Assembly: GCA_963726005.1 (NCBI GenBank)
Contig: CAVSAT010000006.1
Location: 124,001 to 188,000, forward strand
Source of the DNA: Bog-473 sp963726005
GTDB lineage: Bacteria > Actinomycetota > Acidimicrobiia > Acidimicrobiales > RAAP-2
Direction of reading: 5' to 3'
DNA: 64,000 nucleotides
Every line of letters begins with the position of its first letter. Within the stretch, counting starts at the first letter, position 1. Made by a program: the position numbers and the translations under genes. Positions 18,033-26,654 of the stretch are shown piece by piece. Under the pieces are notes generated by a model. That model saw only the letters and a list, made by a program, of their open reading frames with translations. It did not search any database and was not told the origin of the DNA.

Positions 18033-18517
18033 CCGGCCGACAATTCCGCTTCCTCCTCGAACACCTGTTTACGAAGAAGGGGTACCGCGTCGCCCGTCTC
18101 CGTCTGCGACGGGACTCGGGCGCCGACCTGCTCCTCGATCTTCCCCATGGTCGCACCATCGTCCAGGTGCAGCACTGGGGCGGCATGGTCCGCCACGAGG
18201 CTGTGCACCAGGCCGTCGTGGCCAAGGCTCGCTACGGCGCCGCCCGAGCGCTGGTGGTCACGTCGTCGAACTACTCCCAGGACGCAGTCGCGGTGGCGAA
18301 CTCCCATGGGGTGATGCTGTGGAACAGAGCCGCCCTGGCGACCGAGCTCTCCACATTTCGTAGCGACTCCTTGCCCTCGGGTCCGAAGAGGTTCTCCGCT
18401 GACTTGCGGGCAGGAACCCGCATCACCCTCGGTTTCTTGGCAGCGCTCCTCGTGGGCCTGTTTGCCGGCGGCGCCAGAGCGCGGAGCAAGCTCGCGGCGT
18501 CACGACGTCGCAGCTGA
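17825..18517 (+). CDS. Membrane-anchored Mrr-like nuclease-fold domain, active-site Lys missing
   Basis: A hydrophobic N-terminal pair of segments (MAGAVLLVLGAAAMGPVG and GLLVLGLVALVLAGVAG) is followed by a restriction-endonuclease-like Mrr_cat domain. Seen: MTGRQFRFLLEHLFTKKGYRVARL with the N-terminal Glu, DSGADLLLD with the metal-binding Asp, TIVQVQHW where the family has Q-x-K, and RALVVTSSNYSQDAVAVANSHGVML. The Lys of the QxK motif is Gln, so cleavage activity is doubtful. A last hydrophobic segment lies near residue 200. The TTG start has no clear ribosome site; the open frame continues upstream through the tandem repeat, supporting fusion to the J-domain gene. Confidence 0.7.
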   Translation: MRRYPARVVGMAGAVLLVLGAAAMGPVGQGLLVLGLVALVLAGVAGIGARGRKQSEAYQRSGMAAVDTMTGRQFRFLLEHLFTKKGYRVARLRLRRDSGADLLLDLPHGRTIVQVQHWGGMVRHEAVHQAVVAKARYGAARALVVTSSNYSQDAVAVANSHGVMLWNRAALATELSTFRSDSLPSGPKRFSADLRAGTRITLGFLAALLVGLFAGGARARSKLAASRRRS

Positions 18518-18544
18518 CGATGTACGGCTCCGTCGCTCCTCGAA

Positions 18545-20948
18545 TCAGTTCGCCACCCTCACAGTGATTCCCGGGCTGATGCTGCGGTCGCCAGCCGAGT
18601 TGTAGGCGATGCTTCGAACGACGTAGGTGCCGTTCGGCTCGTCCTCGGTGTGCCAGTACAGGCCCCACAAGCCTTGACGGAACACGGCCGGCCCGATGAC
18701 CGAGCTCCCCTGTCCGCTGCCGGTGATCTCAAATTCCAGCTTGCTCACACCAATGTGAAACGGCCCGACAGCCACCAGCGGACGCGTTCCCTTGACCACA
18801 GCGCCGTTGTCCAGTCCTAGTACCTTCATCACGGGCAGCGAGTTGTTCGGCGTGCCGAGCGCGGCGATGCCGAGTTGTGGCATGAGCCACCGCGCGACCA
18901 ACAAGGATCCCTCAGACGAGTAGTGAGCCCCATCTTGGCGGACCCACACGTTGTCCACAGATATGGGACAGGGTGGACCAGATGGACAGACGTAGGCAGC
19001 GAGGTCGATCACCCTGACGTGAGGAGTGTGGGCAGCGAAGTCTGTCAACAGGCTGTTCAGGCGCTCGAAGTCCTTGTCCTGCGGCGTCGGCGCCGTGGGC
19101 CTTCCCGGCAGAACGAACGGGGGTTGGGTCAGCATCACGACGGTGGCACCTGTCGCCGCGAATTGGTGGACGCGTTCCGCCATGCGCTTCAGCAGCACGG
19201 AGTACCACTGGGGCGATCCTTGTGCGAGTACCTTCTGGTCGACGCCGTTTCCGACCACCAGGCCCTCGCGCTCCCACAAACTCGCCCACAGCACCACATT
19301 CGGGTGTCCCGAGTGAAGCCCCCGCTCCTCCGCGGCCGCCGCTCGCGTTTGGCATGAACGCGTGGAGCTGTTGACGTTGGCGCCGTCAACGAAATGGGGG
19401 GCGATCTGGCCACTCACCACTCCGCAGCCAATCACCGCCGCATCCTCGACCCGGACTCCCACCGGAGCCCCGACGGCCTCCAAGCCCGGCAGCATGGTGC
19501 ACGCTGTCGAGTCACCCACAAGAAGGACTCTGTCGACGACTCGGTGGGTGGTCGCCGGTCCCGTTCCCCTCAGGGTGGCGAGCTCCTGATTGGTCGGGGC
19601 CGGGCACGCGCCACCCGTTTCGAGACCAGCCAGACCGGGCGTTGCGAGCGCTCCGGCGTCGTGCATGTGGATCTCAACAGTGGCCACAGTGAGACTCGAC
19701 ACGATCAGGCACCCACCAAGAGCCAGGCTTGCCCACCGCTTGGAGACGAGGAAGGCGCTGTGGCGAATCGGGTTCTCGACCAGCAAATAGGTGACGATCG
19801 CCAAGCCAAGTGACAGCAGCACCCAGAGCAGCGAATCCAACGCCGGCAGGCTGGCAGTGCCGCGTCGCTCTGCCGCGATGGTGAGCACTGGCCAGTGCCA
19901 CAGGTAGAGCGAATACGAAACGAGTCCGAGCCATTGGAACGGTCGCAACCTGAGGAGACCCTCCGCCCCCAGCGTCGGAGTGGCGACGCCGCCCCCAATG
20001 ACGAGCGCTGCTCCCACCACGGGTAGTGCCACGGCCCATCCCGGGTACGACGTCGACGGCGAGAACACGACCGCGGCCAGCAGGATGAATCCGAGGCCGA
20101 GCCACGACAGCACTGCGGCGAACCGCGCCGGCACTCTGCGCAGGTGGGCCGTGGAGATGGCGACAAGACCACCGAGCGCGAGTTCCCACACCCGAGGGAA
20201 TGGTGAGAAGTACGCCGCAGTCGGATTGCTCGAGGTCTGGACGATGGAAGCCACGAACGATGCGACCGCCGTAACACCGAGCACGATGCCGAGGCGGCGG
20301 CGCAGCTCGAGGCCTCGCGAGAGGGCGGCAACGACGACGAAGATCGTCGGGTAGATCAGGTAGAACTGTTCTTCGACCGCGAGGGACCAATAGTTCTGCA
20401 GCACCGAGGGTGGAAGCTGGGAAGCGAGATAGTTCGTTCCGCTCGCGGCGAAGTGCAGGTTGATCAGAAAGACCGAGGCCCAGCGCGCGTCGCCTGCGGT
20501 CTGGTTGCCACTCAGAGGACCAAGCAGGAAATATGAGGCGACCACCGCGGCGATGATCACCAACGTGGCGGCTGGAAGGATGCGGCGGACAGCGTCGGCC
20601 GTAAAAGCGCAGAATCGACGCTGACCCAGTCGACGCGTGCTCTCGGAGTAGGACGCCAGTGATCACGAAGCCCGAGATCACAAAGAAGACGTCCACACCG
20701 ACGTAGCCCCCACCCAAACCCCGGACATGAGCATGAAACAGGACGACGAGGGCGACCGCAACGGCTCTCAGACCCTGGACGTCCGGACGAAATCGTCGAT
20801 CCCCCGGTGCCGTTCCGGCTTCGTCACCCGATGGCAGGAGGCGTTGGCCCGACTCTTCTCTCTCGCCGATCAGCACTTCGTCGTGCACTGTCCTTGCGCC
20901 CTGCAGGGTGGACTGTGGTCTCGTGCGGGCAGAGGGTGGTGGACGCAA
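18545..20948 (-). CDS. OafA/YrhL-type O-acyltransferase with SGNH and C-terminal beta domain, one frameshift
   Basis: Paralogue of the acyltransferase at 12080. Seen: FRPDVQGLRAVAVALVVLFHAH, GGYVGVDVFFVISGFVIT, YWSLAVEEQFYLIYP, YSLYLWHWPVL, then SGNH motifs VLLVGDSTACTMLPGLEAVG and DGAHYSSEGSLLVARWLMPQ. It has about 100 extra C-terminal residues (LVAVGPFHIGVSKLEFEITG to YVVRSIAYNSAGDRSISPGI) resembling an immunoglobulin-like fold, absent from the paralogue. One extra base near 20606 separates the first 115 residues from the rest (GRR then RILPAATLVIIAAVV). The start is uncertain: GTG near 20888 gives an N terminus like the paralogue. Confidence 0.87.
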
Positions 20949-21189
20949 CTGGCTCTCATCGTCCCCTCTGAAGGCCGTGCCGACCTCACCCTCACGAGCA
21001 CCGGCGCGATGGTACCAAGATCATCCGAACGCACATCGAGCATGCCGGTACTCGGAGACCTCCGAATGGTCGGTTCGTGACGAGCGTTGCCGATTGCGCA
21101 CGATATGACTCGGCACCTCCATCGACGAACTCCATGCGCACAAGGGGGTCAAACCCAACTTTCCATGACTCGTCCCGATGGTCCTGCGC
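20949..21189. other. Intergenic region ahead of the acyltransferase remnant
   Basis: No gene recognised. It should contain the promoter for the minus-strand acyltransferase. The stretch may include further degraded sequence of the adjacent acyltransferase remnant, but nothing could be aligned by eye. Confidence 0.35.
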
Positions 21190-21555
21190 CGGAGCCCGCG
21201 TTCATGTTCTTCCCTCGGGAACCAGAGCTTCAGTGGGTTCAACTTCGTTGCGTACACCACACATTGCCAGGCAAGCCAATCGCTCCGAAGCCTTTGCCAT
21301 CGAGCGTCACCGCCCACGCCTCATCGTGTGGGGAAGCACGATCGCAACTCCATCGTGGTCGACAATTCCAACGGGAGCACGACCCTGGACTCCGTGTCAC
21401 CGCAGTGGCACACGGTGATGCTGCAGCGGATAGACATCCCGTCGCAGACGCTCCGACCAGACGCAAACACCTTCTCTGTCTGCGGCGTCTGTCTGCTTGG
21501 CGAAGTCGCTGGTGCCGCAGAGCGCCGCAGCCACCAGGGACTGTCCTCATGAGAT
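21190..21555 (+). pseudogene. Remnant of a third O-acyltransferase (SGNH part)
   Basis: Pieces in three frames match the SGNH domain of the acyltransferase at 12080, in the same order: GFNFVAYTTHCQA (there GFNLTAYTDACQG), ANRSEAFAIERHRPRLIVWGS (there ANRAESLAIERYRPSLIVWAS), NSIVVDNSNGSTTLDSVSPQ with WHTVMLQRID (there SSILVGTPQGNKVLD... EEVMLQRMK). The DNA at 21448-21520 also tracks the end of that gene (CTCCGACC...CTGGTSCCGCAG). Multiple frameshifts and internal deletions leave no usable product. It lies on the opposite strand to the intact neighbour. Confidence 0.8.
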
Positions 21556-22461
21556 TCAGTCGCCGCTGAGGGCTGAGAAGTTCGGCCACACACTGAGATC
21601 GAGGTCGGCGAAGTGGGTCGCGAGCGCGCGCACGTCTGGTGAGTACAGCTCAATGAGCCGGCGGCGGACGTCGTCGTCCAGGTCCAGGTTGCGTCGCGTC
21701 GCGTTCACCCGGTTTCCCAGCGCTTCAGGGACGTACGGTTCCAACCCCAAGAAGGAATAGGTGCGGGCCAGCTGCCCGGCCGCGTCGGCCACGCAGCGCT
21801 CGTACTGCAATACGAGGATCTGTTCCTGAGGGAAGTGCAACATCCATCGGCACAGCGCCTCGTCGTAGAAACCTCTGACGACCCCGTCCTGATAAGCCTG
21901 CTCCGTGAGCCTGCCGCGGTCGCGTCGTTGGTGGGCCAGGCCGGAACAGAAGCGGTCGACGGGGTCGCGCAAGAGAACCAACAGGCGAGTGCGAGGGGCG
22001 GCCTCAGCGAGGAGCGCCGGGACCCATGGGAGGTGGAGGTAGTCGGGCGTCCACTCGCCCGTCAGCCGACCGGGTGGACGGGGGAACCACTCGTGGTACA
22101 ACGAGCATTCCGCCGGGCCGAACGGGTGGGTTGCATACCGACCAAAGAAATGGCGCTCCTTGTGGACATCGTCTCGGGAGTAGACGTCAGGATGTGCGCA
22201 CACGGCGTCGTACCACCAGGTGGTGCCGGCCTTTTGTGCCCCGATTCCCACGAAGTCCGGTGCCCCCACGACCTCGTTTCTCACGGGCCGAGGTGGAGTG
22301 GGATCGAAGCCGTCCTCCCACGGCGCGTATTTGCCGAGCGCATGCAGGATCGACCGCCGGGCTGGCGCGGGCAACCTGGCAAAGGCGATCCGGCGTACGC
22401 TCCGTCGTCCGTCGCGTGTTTGTGCTCCGGTCCTGGGCGTCGTCGTGAGCCCTTCAGACAT
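21556..22461 (-). CDS. Sulfotransferase family protein
   Basis: PAPS-dependent sulfotransferase (heparan sulfate/Stf0-like group), 301 residues. Seen: the 5-prime phosphosulfate loop VGIGAQKAGTTWWYDAV near residue 71, HFFGRYATHP, and the 3-prime phosphate-binding block LLVLLRDPVDRFCSGLAHQRR near residue 160, followed by ILVLQYERCVADAAGQLARTYSFLGL. There is no signal peptide, so it is cytosolic. In a polysaccharide locus it probably sulfates a sugar or lipid-linked glycan, which makes the polymer anionic. A second, different sulfotransferase lies at 48367-49560. Confidence 0.9.
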   Translation of the reverse strand: MSEGLTTTPRTGAQTRDGRRSVRRIAFARLPAPARRSILHALGKYAPWEDGFDPTPPRPVRNEVVGAPDFVGIGAQKAGTTWWYDAVCAHPDVYSRDDVHKERHFFGRYATHPFGPAECSLYHEWFPRPPGRLTGEWTPDYLHLPWVPALLAEAAPRTRLLVLLRDPVDRFCSGLAHQRRDRGRLTEQAYQDGVVRGFYDEALCRWMLHFPQEQILVLQYERCVADAAGQLARTYSFLGLEPYVPEALGNRVNATRRNLDLDDDVRRRLIELYSPDVRALATHFADLDLSVWPNFSALSGD

Positions 22462-22470
22462 CCCGACACG

Positions 22471-23496
22471 TCATGCAGGATCACCGGTCAGGCCCGACGG
22501 CGCCGGTGCAACCCTGGAGGCCACGTCCGCCATGGTCAATGACTGCATTCCCTCTTTGGTCGACAAACCGTCGAACTCGTCCAGGACGTCCTCGAGCATG
22601 GAGACGTTCTCAGCCCGGTGCTGAGAGAAGTTGTGCGGGTGCCACCACAGGTGGAAGATCTGGCCACGCCGCGCCGCGTGCCGCATCCCCGAGCGCAGCC
22701 GGGCCAGCCGCAGAGGCTCGAGCCGCTGACGGGCGGTGTTGAACGGCCTCAAGAACGCGCTGGCCGGCACGTCGCAGAGGCCTGAGGGCAACAGGACGTC
22801 GTTCCACCGCGTGGCGGGAGGAGGTGAAACACCGACGTAGGTGTCGGCCAACCTGGCGCAGCGGCGCAGAAGGCTCCGCCCGCCGCCCTGGCGCGCTGCG
22901 TGACCCCATGTGTGCTGGGGACCGCGAATGGAGCGGAATCCGAGAGCGAGGACGGCATCTGTGTACGCCGGGTTCCACTGGTTGCGGGGGAGCACCAGAC
23001 TGGTCAGCACCACGCCGCGCCCACGTGCGATGGACTGCGCTGCGGCGAGGTCCGCCCGGAACGTGGCCTCGTTCTGCCCGGGTTCGAGGCAGTAATAGTG
23101 GGAGAACGTGTGCGAGGCTACTTCTTGGCCGGGGCTGGCGGCGATGAGGTCCACGAGTGAGCCGGCGAGGTGTTCAGGATCATGCTCCTCGTCGAGCCCG
23201 ATTGTCTCGACATAAGGATCGAGCTCGGGGCGTGTGTACGTGGGTCGCAGACTCGGCGCGTGGGCCTCGAGCTCCCGACGGTTCGAAGCGAACAAGAATC
23301 CAACCGTCGCCCAGGTGGCCCGGATGCGCCGCTCCCTGAACAGGGTGACCATGTCCTCGACGGCCCGGCGTGCCTCGGGCAGGCGCTGATACAGGGCGTC
23401 GCCCCGTGCCACGTGGTCCCGCACACCCCAGTGCAGCTCGAAGTCGAGCGAGATGACCAGGGCTCCAGGCCGGTCGGGCATGCTCACCGCCTCCAA
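22471..23496 (-). CDS. Polysaccharide deacetylase (NodB-like)
   Basis: Carbohydrate esterase family 4-type domain, removing N- or O-acetyl groups from glycans. Seen: ALVISLDFELHWGVRD at the N terminus with the catalytic Asp, EVASHTFSHYYCLEPGQ with the two metal-binding His, FRSIRGPQHTWG, and HLWWHPHNFSQHR near the C terminus. About 341 residues; ATG 23481 (MPDRPGALV) is an alternative start 15 bases inside. There is no signal peptide or membrane segment, so it would act on cytosolic, lipid-linked intermediates. It is followed closely by the sulfotransferase, with a 9-base gap. Confidence 0.88.
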   Translation of the reverse strand: MEAVSMPDRPGALVISLDFELHWGVRDHVARGDALYQRLPEARRAVEDMVTLFRERRIRATWATVGFLFASNRRELEAHAPSLRPTYTRPELDPYVETIGLDEEHDPEHLAGSLVDLIAASPGQEVASHTFSHYYCLEPGQNEATFRADLAAAQSIARGRGVVLTSLVLPRNQWNPAYTDAVLALGFRSIRGPQHTWGHAARQGGGRSLLRRCARLADTYVGVSPPPATRWNDVLLPSGLCDVPASAFLRPFNTARQRLEPLRLARLRSGMRHAARRGQIFHLWWHPHNFSQHRAENVSMLEDVLDEFDGLSTKEGMQSLTMADVASRVAPAPSGLTGDPA

Positions 23497-23612
23497 ATCC
23501 TCACCGCGTCGCTCCTCGTACCACCGACCTGCCCCGAGTTCGCGCCTGGGACGTCACGGTCACTCCGGCAGCACCGATCGTAGTTGACCTGCCGCGTGCG
23601 GGAATCTGTCGC

Positions 23613-24458
23613 TCAGCGGATACCGCGGCGCCAACGGCGCCACAGGTAGCCCCAGAGCGTGGGGTGGTAGTAGAGGCCCGAGCCGGGAGCGATGCCCGTG
23701 GACAGGGGTTCCAGCTTCTGCCCGGTCATCGCTTTGTCCACCTGAGTGCCCAGCGCAGAGAGTCCGTGAATCAGGTGCAGGTCCGGGTAGGTAGCGATCG
23801 TGTCCTGGTCGGTGACGTCGAACGTTGCTTGCGCCAAGATCGCGCCGGTGTCGATTCCGGGGTCCACCAAGTGCACCGTGGTGCCGACCCACTCTGGGTG
23901 CCCCTCGGCCAGTGCCCAGTAACCGCCGTGGACCCCGCGGTAGCGAGGCGTGATACCGGCGTGCACGTTCACGGCGGGGCAGCCCAGCGACTCCAGGACC
24001 CGGGAGGAGATGATCCGGGTCCCGTGCACCACGACCAAGGTCGGTCGTAGCGATGCGAGCAGGGCCACCGTCGCCTCGGCGTTCACCGAGGGCACCCGGT
24101 GGCGGGGTGCTGCAGTCGTCACATCTGACCGGGCGGCGCCCAAGATGGCAGCACGACGACGAGACCCCTGACGCCTGAGGACGGGCTGCAGCACGCCGAC
24201 GAAAAGGATCTGGCCCACGACCGCGGTCCATCCGACCCGTCGTGCCCTGCGCCGCGCCATCTGCAGCCGCGAGGGCGGATCCTCCACGACAACGACCAGA
24301 TCGGGCACCCGGGAGGCCAGGAAGTTGGCGACGATTTCCGTGCTCTCATCCGGACCTGCGACGAGGACCACGCGGCCGCGAAGGTCCGACCGCGCGATGA
24401 CCGAAGGGTCCGCTGATGTCGGCTCGGCGGGCTCCGTCAGAGCGCCCCCCGGAACCAT
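23613..24458 (-). CDS. Formyltransferase-family protein
   Basis: Formyl-transferase (Fmt/ArnA-type) catalytic domain using N10-formyltetrahydrofolate. Seen: the Asn-His pair in AVNVHAGITPRYRGVHGGYWAL and the catalytic Asp in HLVDPGIDTGAILAQ, completing the N-H-D triad, after a degenerate first half (VVLVAGPDESTEIVANFLASRVPDLVVVVE). Length 281 residues, shorter than Met-tRNA formyltransferase and without its C-terminal domain, so a sugar N-formyltransferase is more likely. The start overlaps the epimerase end by 22 bases. It would formylate an amino sugar made by the nearby dehydratase/aminotransferase enzymes (inference). Confidence 0.85.
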   Translation of the reverse strand: MVPGGALTEPAEPTSADPSVIARSDLRGRVVLVAGPDESTEIVANFLASRVPDLVVVVEDPPSRLQMARRRARRVGWTAVVGQILFVGVLQPVLRRQGSRRRAAILGAARSDVTTAAPRHRVPSVNAEATVALLASLRPTLVVVHGTRIISSRVLESLGCPAVNVHAGITPRYRGVHGGYWALAEGHPEWVGTTVHLVDPGIDTGAILAQATFDVTDQDTIATYPDLHLIHGLSALGTQVDKAMTGQKLEPLSTGIAPGSGLYYHPTLWGYLWRRWRRGIR

Positions 24459-25372
24459 GCCACGGTGGCCTCTAACCCATCCTGGAGTGGCGTCGGTTCG
24501 ACTTCCGGGAACATCTTGGTCAGGCGCGTCCGGTCGGCCTGCGAGTCGTGCACGTCGCCCGCCCGCGGTCCGACGTGGTCGCGGCGCAGCTCATGGCCAA
24601 CGATTTCCTCCAGGGCTGCGATCAACTCCATGAGGGAGACCCGCGAGCCGAACGCCAGATTGACCGGCTCGGGAGCCGTGACACGGCGACGAAGGGCTTG
24701 GGCGAGCACCGAGACGACGGTGTCGACGTAGGTGAAGTCGCGGGTCTGGCTGCCGTCACCGTGAACGGGCAACGGTGTCCCGGAGAGGGCGCACGAGATG
24801 AAGGCCGGCACCACGGCCGCGTAGGCGTGTCCGGCCGGCTGCAACGGTCCGAAGACGTTGAAGAAGCGAAAGGCGAGTACCGGGAGCCCGAACGAACGCC
24901 CGTAGGAGAGCGCGTACGACTCCGCAGCGAGCTTGCTCGCGGCATAGGGGCTCACCGGCATCAGCGCCATGTCCTCCCGTTTGGGCAGGGTGGGGTTGGC
25001 CCCGTAGACCGAAGAAGAGGACGCCACGACGACGTGGGGCATGCCGTGGCGACGTGCTGCTTCCAGCACCATCATCGTCCCGGTGCCGTTGACCTCGTGG
25101 GTAGCCATGGGATCGGCTAGCGAGCGGCTCACCGACGGGCGGGCAGCCAGGTGGACGACCGCGTGTGCGCCGGCCATCACAAGGTCGAGATCGTCGACGT
25201 CGAGAATGGAGCCTTCCCTGAGCTCGACCGAGCGAGCACCAGCGAGGTTCTGGCGCGAGCCTGTCGAGAGGTCATCGAGGGCGACCACATGGTCGACGAA
25301 GTCCTGCTGGTCGAGCATCCGGCAGAGGTTGGCGCCGATGAATCCGGCACCGCCGGTCACGACCACCTTCAA
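24437..25372 (-). CDS. NAD-dependent epimerase/dehydratase (UDP-glucose 4-epimerase-like)
   Basis: Extended SDR acting on a nucleotide sugar. Seen: Rossmann motif VVVTGGAGFIGANLCRML at the start, VVHLAARPSVSRSLADP, VVASSSSVYGANPTLPKRED, catalytic Tyr/Lys in SPYAASKLAAESYAL, FRFFNVFGPLQPAGHAYAAVVP, and GDGSQTRDFTYVDTVV. About 311 residues from TTG 25372, chosen because the Rossmann strand begins right there and the previous stop is 16 bases away; the frame is open further upstream. It would provide C4-epimerised sugars for the polymer. Confidence 0.9.
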   Translation of the reverse strand: MKVVVTGGAGFIGANLCRMLDQQDFVDHVVALDDLSTGSRQNLAGARSVELREGSILDVDDLDLVMAGAHAVVHLAARPSVSRSLADPMATHEVNGTGTMMVLEAARRHGMPHVVVASSSSVYGANPTLPKREDMALMPVSPYAASKLAAESYALSYGRSFGLPVLAFRFFNVFGPLQPAGHAYAAVVPAFISCALSGTPLPVHGDGSQTRDFTYVDTVVSVLAQALRRRVTAPEPVNLAFGSRVSLMELIAALEEIVGHELRRDHVGPRAGDVHDSQADRTRLTKMFPEVEPTPLQDGLEATVAWFRGAL

Positions 25373-25388
25373 GGGCGGTGAGAACTGG

Positions 25389-26654
25389 TCACAACGACTC
25401 GACGCGCCGTCCCTGGATCCGGTTGCGGGTATCGAGCACGTACCGTGCTCGGTTACGGACCATGTCGTAGTCGAACGCATCGTGATCCGTCACCACCACC
25501 ACGGCGTCGGCCTGATCCACCTCGTCGGCCGTCAACTCCACGTGCCGGACGTCGGTGGTGCCCGGCGCCACGTGCGGGTCCGCCACCCGGACATCGGCGC
25601 CGAGTGAACGAAGGCTCTGCGCGATGACGACGCCAGGGGACTCGCGGATGTCGCCCGTATTGGGCTTGTAGGCGAGGCCCAGCAGGAGCACCCGGGAGCC
25701 GTTGATTGCGCGCCTGTCCCGGTTCAGCGCGAGGGTCAGTCGCGACACCACGTAGTCCGGCATGTGCGCGTTGATGTCGTTCGCCAGCTCCACGAACCGG
25801 AACTGCTGGCCCAGACTGCGGCGCACCTTCCATGACAGGTAACTGGGATCGATGGGCAGGCAATGGCCGCCCACGCCGGGACCGGGCGTGAAGCGGAGGT
25901 AGCCGAACGGCTTCGTCGACGCAGCGTCGATCGCTTCCCAGATATCGATGCCCATGGCCTCAGCGAACACGGTCAGTTCGTTGACCAGCGCGATGTTCAC
26001 GTGGCGGAAGGTGTTCTCCAAGAGCTTGGTGAGCTCGGCCTCCCGGGTGCCCGACACCGGCACCGTGCGATCGACGAGCCGATCGAAGAAGGCCTGCACG
26101 GCGTCGAGCGACTCCTTGTCGATCCCGGACACCACCTTCGGGGTGTTGGCGAAGTGCCACGTGGGGTTGCCGGGGTCGATTCTCTCCGGGCTGTACCCGA
26201 GGTGGAAGTCGCGTCCCGCCGCGAGCCCCGAGCCATCCTCGAGGATGCCTGCGACCAGATCCTCGGTGGTACCGGGGTAGGTGGTCGATTCGAGGATCAC
26301 GGTGGCCCCGGCTCGTAGCGACGATGACAGCATCGTTACGGAGTCCGTGACGTGTGACAGGTTCGGTACCCCGTCAGTGAGGGGCGTGGGGACATCGATG
26401 ACGGCCACGTCGAAATCGCGGGTTTGTCCCGGGTCGTCTGTTGGCTCGTACCGCCCAGTCGCCAGCGCTCGTGACACGGTGCTGCTGGCCACGTCCTCGA
26501 CGTGCGATTCTCCCGCGGCAAGTCGTTTGATCCTGGCTCCGTCAACATCGAAGCCGACGACATCGAAGCCCACCTCGACCGCCCGCATGGCGACTGGAAG
26601 TCCCGCGTACCCCTGGCCGACGACGACCAGGCGATCACACTCCGCACCACCCAC
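25389..26654 (-). CDS. UDP-sugar 6-dehydrogenase (WecC/WbpA-like)
   Basis: Nucleotide-sugar dehydrogenase that oxidises C6 of a UDP-hexose or UDP-HexNAc to a uronic acid with two NAD. Seen: NAD motif VVVGQGYAGLPVAMRAVEVG, VIDVPTPL, LESTTYPGTTEDLVAGIL, the catalytic Lys in AELTKLLENTFRHVNIALVNEL (about 210), Cys265 in GVGGHCLPIDPSYLSWK, and VLLLGLAYKPNTGDIRESPG. 421 residues, as usual. The ESTTYPGTTED and FRHVNIALVNEL blocks resemble the WecC/WbpA group more than UDP-glucose dehydrogenase. GTG start overlaps the dehydratase stop by one base. Confidence 0.92.
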   Translation of the reverse strand: MGGAECDRLVVVGQGYAGLPVAMRAVEVGFDVVGFDVDGARIKRLAAGESHVEDVASSTVSRALATGRYEPTDDPGQTRDFDVAVIDVPTPLTDGVPNLSHVTDSVTMLSSSLRAGATVILESTTYPGTTEDLVAGILEDGSGLAAGRDFHLGYSPERIDPGNPTWHFANTPKVVSGIDKESLDAVQAFFDRLVDRTVPVSGTREAELTKLLENTFRHVNIALVNELTVFAEAMGIDIWEAIDAASTKPFGYLRFTPGPGVGGHCLPIDPSYLSWKVRRSLGQQFRFVELANDINAHMPDYVVSRLTLALNRDRRAINGSRVLLLGLAYKPNTGDIRESPGVVIAQSLRSLGADVRVADPHVAPGTTDVRHVELTADEVDQADAVVVVTDHDAFDYDMVRNRARYVLDTRNRIQGRRVESL

